A DNA stretch of 64,000 nt. Source: Oleiphilus sp. (GTDB lineage: Bacteria > Pseudomonadota > Gammaproteobacteria > Pseudomonadales > Oleiphilaceae). Under the pieces are notes generated by a model. The model saw nothing but the letters and a program-made list of their open reading frames with translations, was not told where the DNA came from and searched no databases. This document shows positions 27,342 through 35,978 of this stretch, piece after piece. Every line of letters begins with the position of its first letter. Position 1 is the first letter of the stretch. Location of the stretch: positions 1 through 64,000 of the forward strand of contig PZPK01000023.1 of NCBI GenBank assembly GCA_006212045.1. Reading direction: 5' to 3'. A program made the position numbers and the translations under genes.

Positions 27342-27922
27342 TGCTTGACTTTAAAAAGGGGATCACCTGTTCGTTTGTCTTCACTGACAATCAATTGAAT
27401 ATACTTTGCCTTTTGTTCCTTGACGAAGGTCATCGCTTTTTTACGCCGGAAGTAGCGGGAGCTGGAACCCTGACCGTTGAAACTGGCGGTAAGCTTGTGC
27501 TTGCCATCGGCCAGGCTACCGACATATAGCTTCTGAATCCCCCCCGCCTTCAGGGCACTGATCTCCTTTTCCTGATAGAGATAGGAGGAGATCAAGGTAT
27601 TATCCAGTTGCAGTTCAATTGAATCCAGGACAAAGCGTGTATCGGGTGCCAGACCAAGGAATATGGCTATCTGGGTATTGACCGGGTGCAAAAGATCTTC
27701 TTCGAACTGATATAACTGCCGATTAAGATCAATGATCTCCTGTTTCAGCGCTAGGGTGTCTTTCGCAAGCTGGATGGCTTCGGCACTGGCGGCCGAGGTT
27801 TCATTTTTGTCGTCCGTTGAAGACCCGCTGGCCGGGGTTTGGGCCCAGGCCGAACATGACAGAGAAAGAAGGAAAACAAGTACGATACTGAAAAGCGACG
27901 GCGATTTCGGCCATATGGTCAT
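27335..27922 (-). CDS. exported coiled-coil / beta-domain protein, first gene of the envelope operon
   Basis: 195 residues. A clear signal peptide (LFSIVLVFLLSLSCSAWAQ, cleaved about residue 28) is followed by a Ser/Thr-rich linker. A short coiled coil comes next (about 45-75, LAKDTLALKQEIIDLNRQLY), then a beta-rich domain (about 85-190) with FLGLAPDTRFVLDSIELQLD and LADGKHKLTASFNG. The family is not recognised. As first gene in a run with overlapping neighbours it defines the 5' end of the nine-gene operon; the promoter should lie in 27923-28085. Confidence 0.75.
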   Translation of the reverse strand: MTIWPKSPSLFSIVLVFLLSLSCSAWAQTPASGSSTDDKNETSAASAEAIQLAKDTLALKQEIIDLNRQLYQFEEDLLHPVNTQIAIFLGLAPDTRFVLDSIELQLDNTLISSYLYQEKEISALKAGGIQKLYVGSLADGKHKLTASFNGQGSSSRYFRRKKAMTFVKEQKAKYIQLIVSEDKRTGDPLFKVKQW

Positions 27923-28085
27923 GGAAGCGCGTTTCCTGAAAAAAAACGGATCAGGATTCTAACATCATCCGCCAAGGAAAAAATAAGGACCAATTCACCC
28001 TAAGCCAATTTGCCTTTTTTTGTTCCTTAGAAGCGTATTCTGTATCACGAGCCGAGGAGTCATGCCCGGCACTCGCGACCAACAA

Positions 28086-29264
28086 TCAGCGGCTCAAATA
28101 CCGCATGCCTGCCTCCAGGCCCTCGATGGTCATCGGATACATATGCTCTTCCACCAGCTGTCGGGTAATGCCAAGCGAGCCACCTTCGCCCCAATAGCGC
28201 TCTGCAAGCGGATTGATCCAGATAACTTTTTCGAAGTGCTCTGTCATTCGTTGCATCCAGGTGGCGCCTGCTTCTTCGTTCCAGTGTTCGATACTGCCAC
28301 CCGGCTGCGTAATTTCATAAGGCGCCATGGAAGCATCGCCCACAAATATCACTTTATAGTCGGGCGTATACTTATGCATGACATCCCAGGTGGACGTGGT
28401 TTCGTTGCTTCGGCGCAGATTGTTCTTCCAGACACTTTCGTAGATAAAGTTGTGGAAGTAAAAATACTCCATATGCTTGAATTCGACCCGCGCCGCGGAG
28501 AACAGCTCTTCACACACCTTAACATGCGGGTCCATCGAACCCCCGATATCAAAGAACAGCAGGACTTTGATACTGTTGTGTCGCTCCGGCACCATTTTCA
28601 GATCAAGATAACCGGCATTGCGGGCAGTCGACCGAATCGTGTCATCAAGATCCAGCTCATCCGCTGCGCCTTCCCGAGCAAACTTCCGCAGGCGCCGCAA
28701 CGCGATCTTGATGTTGCGAATGCCAAGGGTAATGTCACCATCCAGATCCTTGTAACCGCGCTTCTCCCATACCTTGACCGCCCGCCCCTGCCGTCCGGAC
28801 TTCTGCCCGATACGGAAACCTTCAGGATTATAGCCATCGGCACCAAATGGCGAGGTACCGCCGGTACCGATCATTCGGTTACCGCCCTGATGCTTTTTCT
28901 CCTGCTCTTCCATGCGTTCCTTGAAAGCCTTCATCAGCTCTTCCAAACCACCCATGGCTTCGATCTGGGCTTTTTGCTCTTCCGTCAGGTTGCGCTGAAA
29001 TTCGGATTTAAGCCAGTCTTCAGGAATGGCTTCTGCGAAGAGGTTATCCAGTGTCTCGATACCTTTGAAATACTTGTCGTAGGCCCGGTCAAACTTATCG
29101 AAGTGCTTTTCATCCTTCACCAGACAAAGGCGACTCAGATAATAGAACTCCTCTATGTCGGCAAAGACCAGTTTCTTTTCCAGCGCTTCCATCAGGTCCA
29201 GAAACTCTTTCAGGGAAACCGGTACCCGGGCAGCCCGTACCTCCTGGAAAAAATCAATTAGCAT
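28086..29264 (-). CDS. VWA-domain protein of the CoxE / MoxR-partner type
   Basis: 392 residues without signal peptide. The N-terminal region is helical. The VWA domain (about 215-390) has the metal-site motif as DIGGS in VLLFFDIGGSMDPH, a variant of DxSxS. A Gly-rich stretch (about 130-160, IGTGGTSPFG) precedes it. Such proteins work with a MoxR AAA+ ATPase, encoded 18 bp upstream in the same operon, in maturing or remodelling target proteins. A long antisense frame (28020-29261, plus strand) is a shadow. Confidence 0.88.
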   Translation of the reverse strand: MLIDFFQEVRAARVPVSLKEFLDLMEALEKKLVFADIEEFYYLSRLCLVKDEKHFDKFDRAYDKYFKGIETLDNLFAEAIPEDWLKSEFQRNLTEEQKAQIEAMGGLEELMKAFKERMEEQEKKHQGGNRMIGTGGTSPFGADGYNPEGFRIGQKSGRQGRAVKVWEKRGYKDLDGDITLGIRNIKIALRRLRKFAREGAADELDLDDTIRSTARNAGYLDLKMVPERHNSIKVLLFFDIGGSMDPHVKVCEELFSAARVEFKHMEYFYFHNFIYESVWKNNLRRSNETTSTWDVMHKYTPDYKVIFVGDASMAPYEITQPGGSIEHWNEEAGATWMQRMTEHFEKVIWINPLAERYWGEGGSLGITRQLVEEHMYPMTIEGLEAGMRYLSR

Positions 29265-29282
29265 GGTAAGTCTCCGCTCGGA

Positions 29283-30125
29283 TCAACCTTTTCTGCGCGC
29301 CATAAACGCCAAACGTTGCAACAACTGAACGTCCTGCTCGTTTTTGATCAGAGCACCGTAAAGTGGCGGTATGGCTTTGCTCGGGTCACGCTCCTGCAAC
29401 AGCTTTTCCGATAGCTCGTCAGCCATCAGCAATTTCAGCCAGTCAATCAGTTCGCTGGTAGAGGGTTTCTTTTTAAGACCCGGCACCTTGCGCACATCAA
29501 AAAACACATCCAGCGCATCCCTCAGCAAGTTTTTCTTGATACCCGGATAATGCACCTCAACAATCTGCTCCATAGTGTCGCTGTCAGGGAAGTTGATGTA
29601 GTGAAAGAAGCAACGACGCAAAAAAGCGTCGGGCAGTTCTTTTTCATTATTACTGGTGATCAGTACAATCGGGCGTTGTTTTGCAACGACTCGCTCCTGT
29701 GTTTCGTAGACAAAGAACTCCATTTTGTCGATTTCAAGCAGCAGGTCATTCGGGAATTCGATGTCTGCCTTGTCAATTTCATCAATCAATAGCACAACGC
29801 GCTCATCGGCCTCAAAGGCTTCCCAGAGTTTTCCCTTCACGATGTAGTTGGAAATGTAATGCACTTTGTCGTCGCCCAGCTGCGAATCTCGCAGGCGTGA
29901 AACAGCATCATACTCATAGAGCCCTTGCTGCGCCTTGGTCGTCGATTTGATATGCCATTGAATGAGTCTGGTCCCCAGGGAACTGGCAAGCTGTTCTGCC
30001 AACATAGTTTTACCAGTGCCGGGCTCACCCTTGATCAGCAAGGGTTTCTCCAGCGCGATGGCGGCATTAACGGCCATCTGCAAGTCATCGGTGGCGACGT
30101 ATTCGTTGGTACCTTTGAAAGTCAT
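29283..30125 (-). CDS. MoxR-family AAA+ ATPase
   Basis: 280 residues with Walker A GEPGTGKTMLAEQLA, Walker B VVLLIDEIDKAD, and sensor-1 region VLITSNNEKELPDAFLRRC, the usual MoxR order. I start it at the ATG at 30125, six bases after AGGA; a longer frame from 30227 lacks a ribosome site and would add a Cys-rich, unlikely N-terminus. It should form a ring that acts with the VWA protein encoded next. The target protein is unknown; neither the envelope operon nor a metal-enzyme gene is in the same operon. Confidence 0.92.
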   Translation of the reverse strand: MTFKGTNEYVATDDLQMAVNAAIALEKPLLIKGEPGTGKTMLAEQLASSLGTRLIQWHIKSTTKAQQGLYEYDAVSRLRDSQLGDDKVHYISNYIVKGKLWEAFEADERVVLLIDEIDKADIEFPNDLLLEIDKMEFFVYETQERVVAKQRPIVLITSNNEKELPDAFLRRCFFHYINFPDSDTMEQIVEVHYPGIKKNLLRDALDVFFDVRKVPGLKKKPSTSELIDWLKLLMADELSEKLLQERDPSKAIPPLYGALIKNEQDVQLLQRLAFMARRKG

Positions 30126-30199
30126 AATCATTCCTGCTTGGGTGACTGAAAAACACCCGTCGATGTCTAAATTAGAAGCGCATTCTAATGCAAAGAAGC

Positions 30200-30217
30200 C
30201 AACATTGCACAATGTTG
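30200..30217. promoter_or_regulatory. palindrome CAACATTG-CA-CAATGTTG before moxR
   Basis: A perfect 18-bp inverted repeat about 75 bp upstream of the MoxR start, within the divergent region shared with cbiX. It looks like a repressor or activator operator; no regulator is recognised. Confidence 0.45.
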
Positions 30218-30370
30218 CTTGAAACACAATTTTCCAGCCCTGCCAGCATATCCCGCGAGTCTGTGCTTTTGGCGCTCTGATTACGGCCCTTCAAGAATTT
30301 ATTGCACCCTGATGTGCAAGCTGTCTATGCTATGCCTCATGCAATCCATTTATTACACGATTAAGATTCT

Positions 30371-30733
30371 ATGAAAGAGAAAATAATCCTGCTCGCACAC
30401 GGCAGCAGCGACAGTAATTGGTCCGATACTTTTGTTCGCTTGACAGAAAAGGCCTGCGCAACGCACGCCCATGTCACCCTTGGCTTTATGGAGCTCAGTT
30501 CACCGTCCCTGGAATCCTGTGTCGCCGAGGCGAGCAAAGAAGCCTACGAATGCGTCACGGTCTTACCGCTGTTTTTGGCAAAGGGCAAACATTTAAAAAA
30601 GGACGTCCCGGCCATGCTGGAAAACTACGCTAAAACCTATGACATTCAAACCCGCCTGCTGCCACCCATTGGTGAGCATCCTGCACTGTCGCAAGCGCTT
30701 GTCAGCATCATCGAGGAAACGGTCCAGAATTAG
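30371..30733 (+). CDS. cbiX: CbiX-family sirohydrochlorin chelatase
   Basis: A short 120-residue chelatase. The motif LLAHGSSDS with the metal-binding His stands at the N-terminus and LPLFLAKGKHLKKDVP in the middle, with the second conserved His. Small CbiX proteins insert cobalt (or other divalent metal) into sirohydrochlorin for vitamin B12 or siroheme. The window's ribonucleotide reductase needs adenosylcobalamin, so a cobalt role is attractive, but the two loci are 25 kb apart. It is followed after 2 bp by an exported protein. Confidence 0.88.
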   Translation: MKEKIILLAHGSSDSNWSDTFVRLTEKACATHAHVTLGFMELSSPSLESCVAEASKEAYECVTVLPLFLAKGKHLKKDVPAMLENYAKTYDIQTRLLPPIGEHPALSQALVSIIEETVQN

Positions 30734-30735
30734 CG

Positions 30736-31338
30736 ATGTTACTGTCCTGCCAAAATAATAATGCCCTCCAAATCGGTTTCATGCTGTTGCTCGGATGCAC
30801 CTTGAGTATTCAGGGCTGGTGTAATGAGGTTTCGACCGAACAGATAGAACAGGACTATGTCTCCTGCTCTATCATCACCAGCGAACACTTGACGACCCTG
30901 CAGCTATACCAACGCGGGGTAACACTTGAAACTGCGCTCGAGTCCTTGCCACGCATCACGCGCAATGGACAAAAACGGGTACGATACATTTACCGGCTTG
31001 CTGACGGCATAGGCATTTTGAATGCCTATGCCGATATCAACACTAATTATGCGCGTTGTTCGACACAGGTATACAAGCAGCAGGGAAAACCCATTCTTGA
31101 TGAACTGAACTACGGTTACTACTACTGTGCTGGCGAAAACAAAATCCGCTACGAAATTCTGCTTCACACAGACCGTTACATGAATCTCGACCGGGTCCTT
31201 CAGAAAACACCTGAAACGCATATGAAGGTCGCCATTGAGTACTTTAAATTAATAGAAAACAAAGGCTTATTGGCCGCTTTTGACTTTACAGCCAATAATC
31301 TCAAAGCCTGTTTAAACAACCTGCAGACAGTTCCCTAG
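30736..31338 (+). CDS. exported protein of unknown function, 200 aa
   Basis: A hydrophobic signal segment (about 12-28, IGFMLLLGCTLSIQGWCNE) could be cleaved after GWC or could be a lipobox (LLLGC); neither is certain. The mature part has several Cys (SCSII, ARCSTQ, YYYCAG, KACLNN) that could form disulfides in the periplasm, and YGYYYCAGENKIRYEILLH. Family not recognised. The gene starts 2 bp after cbiX and is probably co-transcribed with it. Confidence 0.65.
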   Translation: MLLSCQNNNALQIGFMLLLGCTLSIQGWCNEVSTEQIEQDYVSCSIITSEHLTTLQLYQRGVTLETALESLPRITRNGQKRVRYIYRLADGIGILNAYADINTNYARCSTQVYKQQGKPILDELNYGYYYCAGENKIRYEILLHTDRYMNLDRVLQKTPETHMKVAIEYFKLIENKGLLAAFDFTANNLKACLNNLQTVP

Positions 31339-31378
31339 CCTACGTTTCATTTTTTTTCATACTGTCGTCATTGTGTTG

Positions 31379-31407
31379 TTGACTTCGATAAACCCCTTCT
31401 CTATTAT
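31379..31407 (+). promoter_or_regulatory. promoter of tRNA-Glu
   Basis: TTGACT at 31379-31384 and TATTAT at 31402-31407, 17 bp apart, followed by a GC-rich discriminator (acgcgcc) as often seen at stable-RNA promoters under growth-rate control. Confidence 0.7.
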
Positions 31408-31436
31408 ACGCGCCACTTCGACGGAGTACCCATAGC

Positions 31437-31512
31437 GTCCCCTTCGTCTAGAGGCCTAGGACACCGCCCTTTCACGGCGGTAACAGGGGTTCGACTCCCC
31501 TAGGGGACGCCA
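31437..31512 (+). tRNA. tRNA-Glu (anticodon UUC)
   Basis: A full 76-base cloverleaf including the encoded CCA. The acceptor stem is GTCCCCT/AGGGGAC, the anticodon stem CCGCC/GGCGG with loop CTTTCAC (anticodon TTC at 31471-31473), and the T-arm is AGGGG-TTCGACT-CCCCT. It stands alone with its own promoter and terminator. Confidence 0.98.
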
Positions 31513-31530
31513 ATTTCGTCGACTATTTTC

Positions 31531-31562
31531 AAAAGGTTGTGCTTTGCACAACCTTTTTTTTT
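31531..31562 (+). terminator. intrinsic terminator after tRNA-Glu
   Basis: AAAAGGTTGTGC (31531-31542) pairs perfectly with GCACAACCTTTT (31546-31557) over a three-base loop, and the T-run continues to 31562. A textbook terminator. Confidence 0.93.
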
Positions 31563-31748
31563 GGTTGCAAACCACACTTTTCAGCAACGCCTTAAAGATC
31601 AGTTTGTTGAACTTTTCCCGGCCTCTTCACGTGATCCGTGAAAGCCTGTTACAGTTAGCAAAAGCACGATAATTATCCGCTTTATCTGATATCAGTCATC
31701 TCGCGACGGGATACTGTCAACTCGTTATACGAAGTTAAGGAAACACTC

Positions 31749-32963
31749 GTGGCACAGGCCAGCAAACTCATTCTTGTTATCAATTGTGGCAGCTCGTCAC
31801 TAAAGTTCGGTCTGTTCGAGACCCCCAACATGCACCTGTTGTATGAGGGTCTGGCCAGCGCCCTGAACTCATCAGAACCCAAACTGAAAATTGAACACCT
31901 GGCATCCCAAACGGTGGTAACCCGTGCCTGCCAAAACCACCAGGACGCACTGGGCCAAATTCTCGATTATCTTGCCGAATTCCATGACCTCAACCAGGAC
32001 ATACTTGGCATTGGACACCGGATTGTACATGGCGGGGAGCGTTTTCAGGCCTCAACACTGATAGACGAACAGGTGCTGTCACAAATCGAAGCATGCGTCC
32101 CTTTGGCGCCCTTGCATAACCCCGCAAACATCGAGGGTATTAGCTTATGTTCTAAACATCTGCCAGACGTAGCCCAGGTTGCGGTATTTGATACCGCTTT
32201 CCACCAGAGCATGCCAGCGCATGCCTACATCTACGCACTGCCTTTTCGACTATACAAGGATCTTGGCATACGTCGCTATGGATTTCATGGCTCAAGCCAC
32301 CGCTACGTCGCGCGCGAAGCAGAAACCTTTCTTGGTCTATCGCCCGGCAAAGGCAATTTTATCAGTGCCCATCTTGGCAATGGAGCCAGCATTTGTGCAA
32401 TCAGGAACGGTAGGAGTGTCGACACCAGCATGGGGATGACGCCGCTCGAAGGTCTAGTCATGGGAACCCGCAGTGGCGATATCGACCCGGGAATATTTGA
32501 TCACCTGATACAGAATGGCTATTCCGCGGATGACATCAACTCACTGCTGAACCGGGAAAGCGGCCTGAAAGGATTGTCCGGTCTCAGTAATGATATGCGT
32601 ACCATTTCAGAACACGCCAAGAGCGGCGACCAGCAATGCCAATTAGCCATTGATATCTTCTGCTATCGCTTAGCCAAATATATCGGCGCAATGATGGCGT
32701 CACTGGACTCTCTGGACGCACTGATCTTTACTGGAGGCATCGGTGAAAACGCACCTGCAGTTCGAGCAAAAACGCTTGCCAGACTAGCCTTGCTGGGCTT
32801 CGGAGTCGACGAGGAATTGAACGGCTCGGCCAAAGGAACATCGCCGTTTGCGATACATCAGCAAAACACGTTCACGACACTGGTCATTCAAACCGATGAG
32901 GAAAAAATGATTGCAGAAGACACGCTCTCAATTATCACAGAGATGAGCCAAGCCCATGAGTAA
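31749..32963 (+). CDS. ackA: acetate kinase AckA
   Basis: 404 residues with VINCGSSSLKFGLF at the N-terminus (nucleotide-binding start), GHRIVHGGERF, YGFHGSSHRYVA, HLGNGASICAI and FTGGIGENAPAVRA, all acetate kinase marks. It makes ATP from acetyl phosphate, or the reverse in acetate use. The start is a GTG at 31749, seven bases after AAGGA (31738-31742). The following pta gene overlaps its end by 8 bp, the usual ackA-pta operon. Confidence 0.96.
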   Translation: MAQASKLILVINCGSSSLKFGLFETPNMHLLYEGLASALNSSEPKLKIEHLASQTVVTRACQNHQDALGQILDYLAEFHDLNQDILGIGHRIVHGGERFQASTLIDEQVLSQIEACVPLAPLHNPANIEGISLCSKHLPDVAQVAVFDTAFHQSMPAHAYIYALPFRLYKDLGIRRYGFHGSSHRYVAREAETFLGLSPGKGNFISAHLGNGASICAIRNGRSVDTSMGMTPLEGLVMGTRSGDIDPGIFDHLIQNGYSADDINSLLNRESGLKGLSGLSNDMRTISEHAKSGDQQCQLAIDIFCYRLAKYIGAMMASLDSLDALIFTGGIGENAPAVRAKTLARLALLGFGVDEELNGSAKGTSPFAIHQQNTFTTLVIQTDEEKMIAEDTLSIITEMSQAHE

Positions 32964-35106
32964 AACATTTTTCATTGCCCCCACGGCCGAACATTCAGGT
33001 CTCACTTCTGTCAGCCTGGGTCTGGTCCGGGCGCTACAGACTATTGGACTGAATGCAGGCTTCTTTAAACCGATTACGCAATCGGAAGAGAACGAGGACC
33101 GCTCGATCACCTTTGCGCGCGAGATTGTGCGCGTTGACCCGCCTGCTGCCATCACACTGACCGAGGCACAGACACGGATCAGCAGAGGTGACAAGGGATT
33201 ACTGATGGAACAGGTTGTCGAACACTACCTGAAGATAAAGGATAGCTACGACATCATCGTTGTCGAAGGGCTGGTGGCCAATCAGAATCAACCGTATACA
33301 ACGCGACTGAATATCGATATCGCTTCCAACCTGGACTCCGAAATCATACTGGTCGCAGCGCCCAGCCAGCGCTCCCCGGCCGAACTGGACCATCACCTGA
33401 AAGTCATCGCCGGACTGTTTTCCTCTCCAGACGACCCCGACGTGCTGGGCGTAATACTGAACAAGGTAGGAGACCCCACTGTCGTGGCAGAGTCTCAAAC
33501 CACGCCGCAACTGTTTGCCGACAGCATGCCCGAAAGTGCCTTGCGTTACGATTATCAGGCTGAATGCGCGGTTATCACCGATCAGTTCAAACTCATCGGC
33601 ACAGTACCCTGGAAGATCGACCTGCTATCGCCGCGGGTATGCGATGTCGCAGCGCAACTGGCGCTGGATGTCATTCATACCGGGCAAATCGAGCAGCGCA
33701 GGGTAAAACGAATATTAGCCGTATCCGCCAATGTGCAGGACATTCTTCCCAAACTTACACCCGGTACGTTGGTGGTCACCTCCGGCGATCGGCTGGATGT
33801 AATTCTTGCTGCGGCGATGGCTGCCATTAGTGGCGTTGAATTGGCAGGGATACTGCTCAGTAATCGGCACCAGCCTTCGCAGGCATTTCTGACCTTATGC
33901 AGTCAGGCTTTGCTGACCGGCCTGCCCCTGCTTGGTACCGGCATGGATACTTTTCATACTATCCACTCCCTGATTAATCTGAACCGCGAAGTCCAGACTG
34001 ATGATCTGGGACGCATGGATGCAGCAATGTCATTGGTCAGCGAACATCTCGACCTCAAATGGCTTGACAAGCAGTGCCAGGTACCGCGCGCCAAACGCCT
34101 CTCGCCGCCGGCCTTTCGCTATCTGCTATCCGAAAAAGCGCGCGCCGCAGGTAAAACGATCGTATTGCCCGAAGGGAATGAACCGCGCACTATTTGCGCT
34201 GCGGTGAAATGCCATGAACGAAGACTGGCCAGCTGCATCCTTGTCGGAAACCCGAACGAAGTCAGAAGTGTCGCGGCCCTGCAAGGCGTTACCCTGCCCG
34301 ACGACCTGAAAATCATCGACCCCGAAACCGTGCGTGAAAATTACGTTTCACCGATGGTGGAGCTAAGAAAGCATAAAGGCGTCACCCCCCAGATGGCGCT
34401 GGCAATGCTCGAAGACAATGTTGTACTTGCCACGATGATGGTGGCACTCGACGAGGTCGACGGACTGGTCTCAGGCGCGGTTCATACGACAGCGAATACC
34501 GTGCGACCGGCATTACAGCTGATAAAAACCAACCCAAGCGCAAAAGTCGTTTCTTCAGTGTTTTTTATGTGCTTGCCCGAACAGGTATTGGTATACGGCG
34601 ATTGCGCGATCAACCCTGATCCGAATGCAGAGGAACTGGCCGACATTGCAATTCAAAGTGCTGACTCGGCAGCCGCGTTCGGCATCGAACCGAAAATTGC
34701 CATGATCAGCTACAGTACCGGCAGTAGTGGCAGTGGCAGTGATGTCGACAAGGTCCGCGAGGCCACCCGCCTGGCACAGGAAAAGCGCCCGGACCTTCTG
34801 ATTGACGGTCCACTGCAGTATGACGCGGCATCTACCGCCAGTGTTGCGCGCAAAAAAGCACCGGACAGCCCGGTTGCCGGTCAGGCTACTGTGTTTATCT
34901 TCCCGGATCTTAATACCGGCAACACCACCTATAAGGCTGTTCAACGCAGTGCTAACGTGATTAGTGTCGGTCCGATGCTTCAGGGCTTGCGTAAGCCTGT
35001 CAATGATCTGTCACGCGGCGCCCTGATAGACGATATCGTATTTACCATCGCCTTGACCGCTGTTCAGGCTGAACAGGTGCAAAACAGCAAGGCGGGCAAC
35101 CGCTGA
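32956..35106 (+). CDS. pta: phosphate acetyltransferase Pta (long form)
   Basis: 716 residues, the long, three-domain form. The N-terminal part is a P-loop-like, dethiobiotin-synthase-related domain (about 1-225, FFIAPTAEHSGLTSVSLGLVRAL). The middle is a DRTGG domain (about 225-340). The catalytic PTA_PTB domain (about 385-710) has VLPEGNEPRTICAA and MISYSTGSSGSGSDVDKVREA. It interconverts acetyl-CoA and acetyl phosphate. It is translated from within ackA (8-bp overlap). In such long Pta enzymes the N-terminal domains serve allosteric control and oligomer stability. Confidence 0.95.
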   Translation: MSKTFFIAPTAEHSGLTSVSLGLVRALQTIGLNAGFFKPITQSEENEDRSITFAREIVRVDPPAAITLTEAQTRISRGDKGLLMEQVVEHYLKIKDSYDIIVVEGLVANQNQPYTTRLNIDIASNLDSEIILVAAPSQRSPAELDHHLKVIAGLFSSPDDPDVLGVILNKVGDPTVVAESQTTPQLFADSMPESALRYDYQAECAVITDQFKLIGTVPWKIDLLSPRVCDVAAQLALDVIHTGQIEQRRVKRILAVSANVQDILPKLTPGTLVVTSGDRLDVILAAAMAAISGVELAGILLSNRHQPSQAFLTLCSQALLTGLPLLGTGMDTFHTIHSLINLNREVQTDDLGRMDAAMSLVSEHLDLKWLDKQCQVPRAKRLSPPAFRYLLSEKARAAGKTIVLPEGNEPRTICAAVKCHERRLASCILVGNPNEVRSVAALQGVTLPDDLKIIDPETVRENYVSPMVELRKHKGVTPQMALAMLEDNVVLATMMVALDEVDGLVSGAVHTTANTVRPALQLIKTNPSAKVVSSVFFMCLPEQVLVYGDCAINPDPNAEELADIAIQSADSAAAFGIEPKIAMISYSTGSSGSGSDVDKVREATRLAQEKRPDLLIDGPLQYDAASTASVARKKAPDSPVAGQATVFIFPDLNTGNTTYKAVQRSANVISVGPMLQGLRKPVNDLSRGALIDDIVFTIALTAVQAEQVQNSKAGNR

Positions 35107-35108
35107 AT

Positions 35109-35978
35109 TCAGAAAGCGAATTCAGCATAGGCAGCCGGATGATCCGAATAGGGCTTAAGGGGAATCATTCGGCTGTTAAGACAGCGCACTCCCCTGAAAA
35201 GAATGTGGTCAATATAGTCGTGACCATTCGCCGGCCGCTTGGGGCAGACCGCCAAAACCGACTCCATCTCTCCTTTTTGCAGCAGAAGCTGCAGGACCGG
35301 TGAGTCGAGAAAATCATTCAGATCACCCACGAGCAAGACACGATCAGACAAGCCTGAAAGGATGCTCAGTAGCGCGTGACTTTGCCTGAGCCGATTCCGA
35401 CGTTTGGAGACGCTGTCGTTGCGCTTGGACAGCAGATGTGCAGTCAGAATATCAATATGGATTTTTTCCTGATTCCGTTCTTTGTCCTGCAGCACGACTT
35501 GGAGACCAAGCACTTTGCTCAAGCGCTTTCCCTTGCGATCACCCGGCAAACGGCCTGCGGGAAAACCAAAGTCTGTCACGGATTCTGGCGGTACCGGCAG
35601 GGAAGTCAGTATTGCGACATCCTGCCCGGTTGCGGTATCCCTGCCCTGCTTGAAATAGGCCCGCCATGGTGATCCCAACAATTGAGCAAGGTCCGTCGCG
35701 ACCTGCTCGTTCTCGATTTCACTCAGGGCGACAATCCCGGCACCTGTACGCCGAATCAAATCCTTATAAAAGATCAGCTCCGCCTGATACCGTTCTGGCC
35801 CAGGCTCACGCACACGAACGACTTCACCGTCTACATTTCCGTCGTTGGGCGTCCAAAGCCACTCAGCATTAATACTCAACACGCCAAGACGATTTACGCG
35901 CTCTTCGGTCCCACCGGCATTTAATGCCAGTAAGCACAGGAACAGCAGACTGAAATTCCGTATTCCGGACAACATCAC
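35109..35978 (-). CDS. exported endonuclease/exonuclease/phosphatase-family protein
   Basis: 289 residues with a signal peptide (about 1-24, FSLLFLCLLALNAGG). The DNase-I-like fold shows INAEWLW (metal-site Asn), ALSEIENEQVA (Glu), LVGDLNDFLDS (Asp/Asn) and YSDHPAAYAEF (Asp-His). These are the active-site residues of the EEP superfamily. Export makes an extracellular or periplasmic nuclease or phosphodiesterase likely, but the substrate is unknown. It overlaps the antiporter gene by four bases. Confidence 0.85.
   Translation of the reverse strand: MMLSGIRNFSLLFLCLLALNAGGTEERVNRLGVLSINAEWLWTPNDGNVDGEVVRVREPGPERYQAELIFYKDLIRRTGAGIVALSEIENEQVATDLAQLLGSPWRAYFKQGRDTATGQDVAILTSLPVPPESVTDFGFPAGRLPGDRKGKRLSKVLGLQVVLQDKERNQEKIHIDILTAHLLSKRNDSVSKRRNRLRQSHALLSILSGLSDRVLLVGDLNDFLDSPVLQLLLQKGEMESVLAVCPKRPANGHDYIDHILFRGVRCLNSRMIPLKPYSDHPAAYAEFAF

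Noticed and set aside
28020-29261. 413-codon plus-strand frame opposite the VWA gene
   Set aside because: The minus strand codes for a clear VWA protein with MIDAS motif; the plus frame is a long antisense shadow without domain character.
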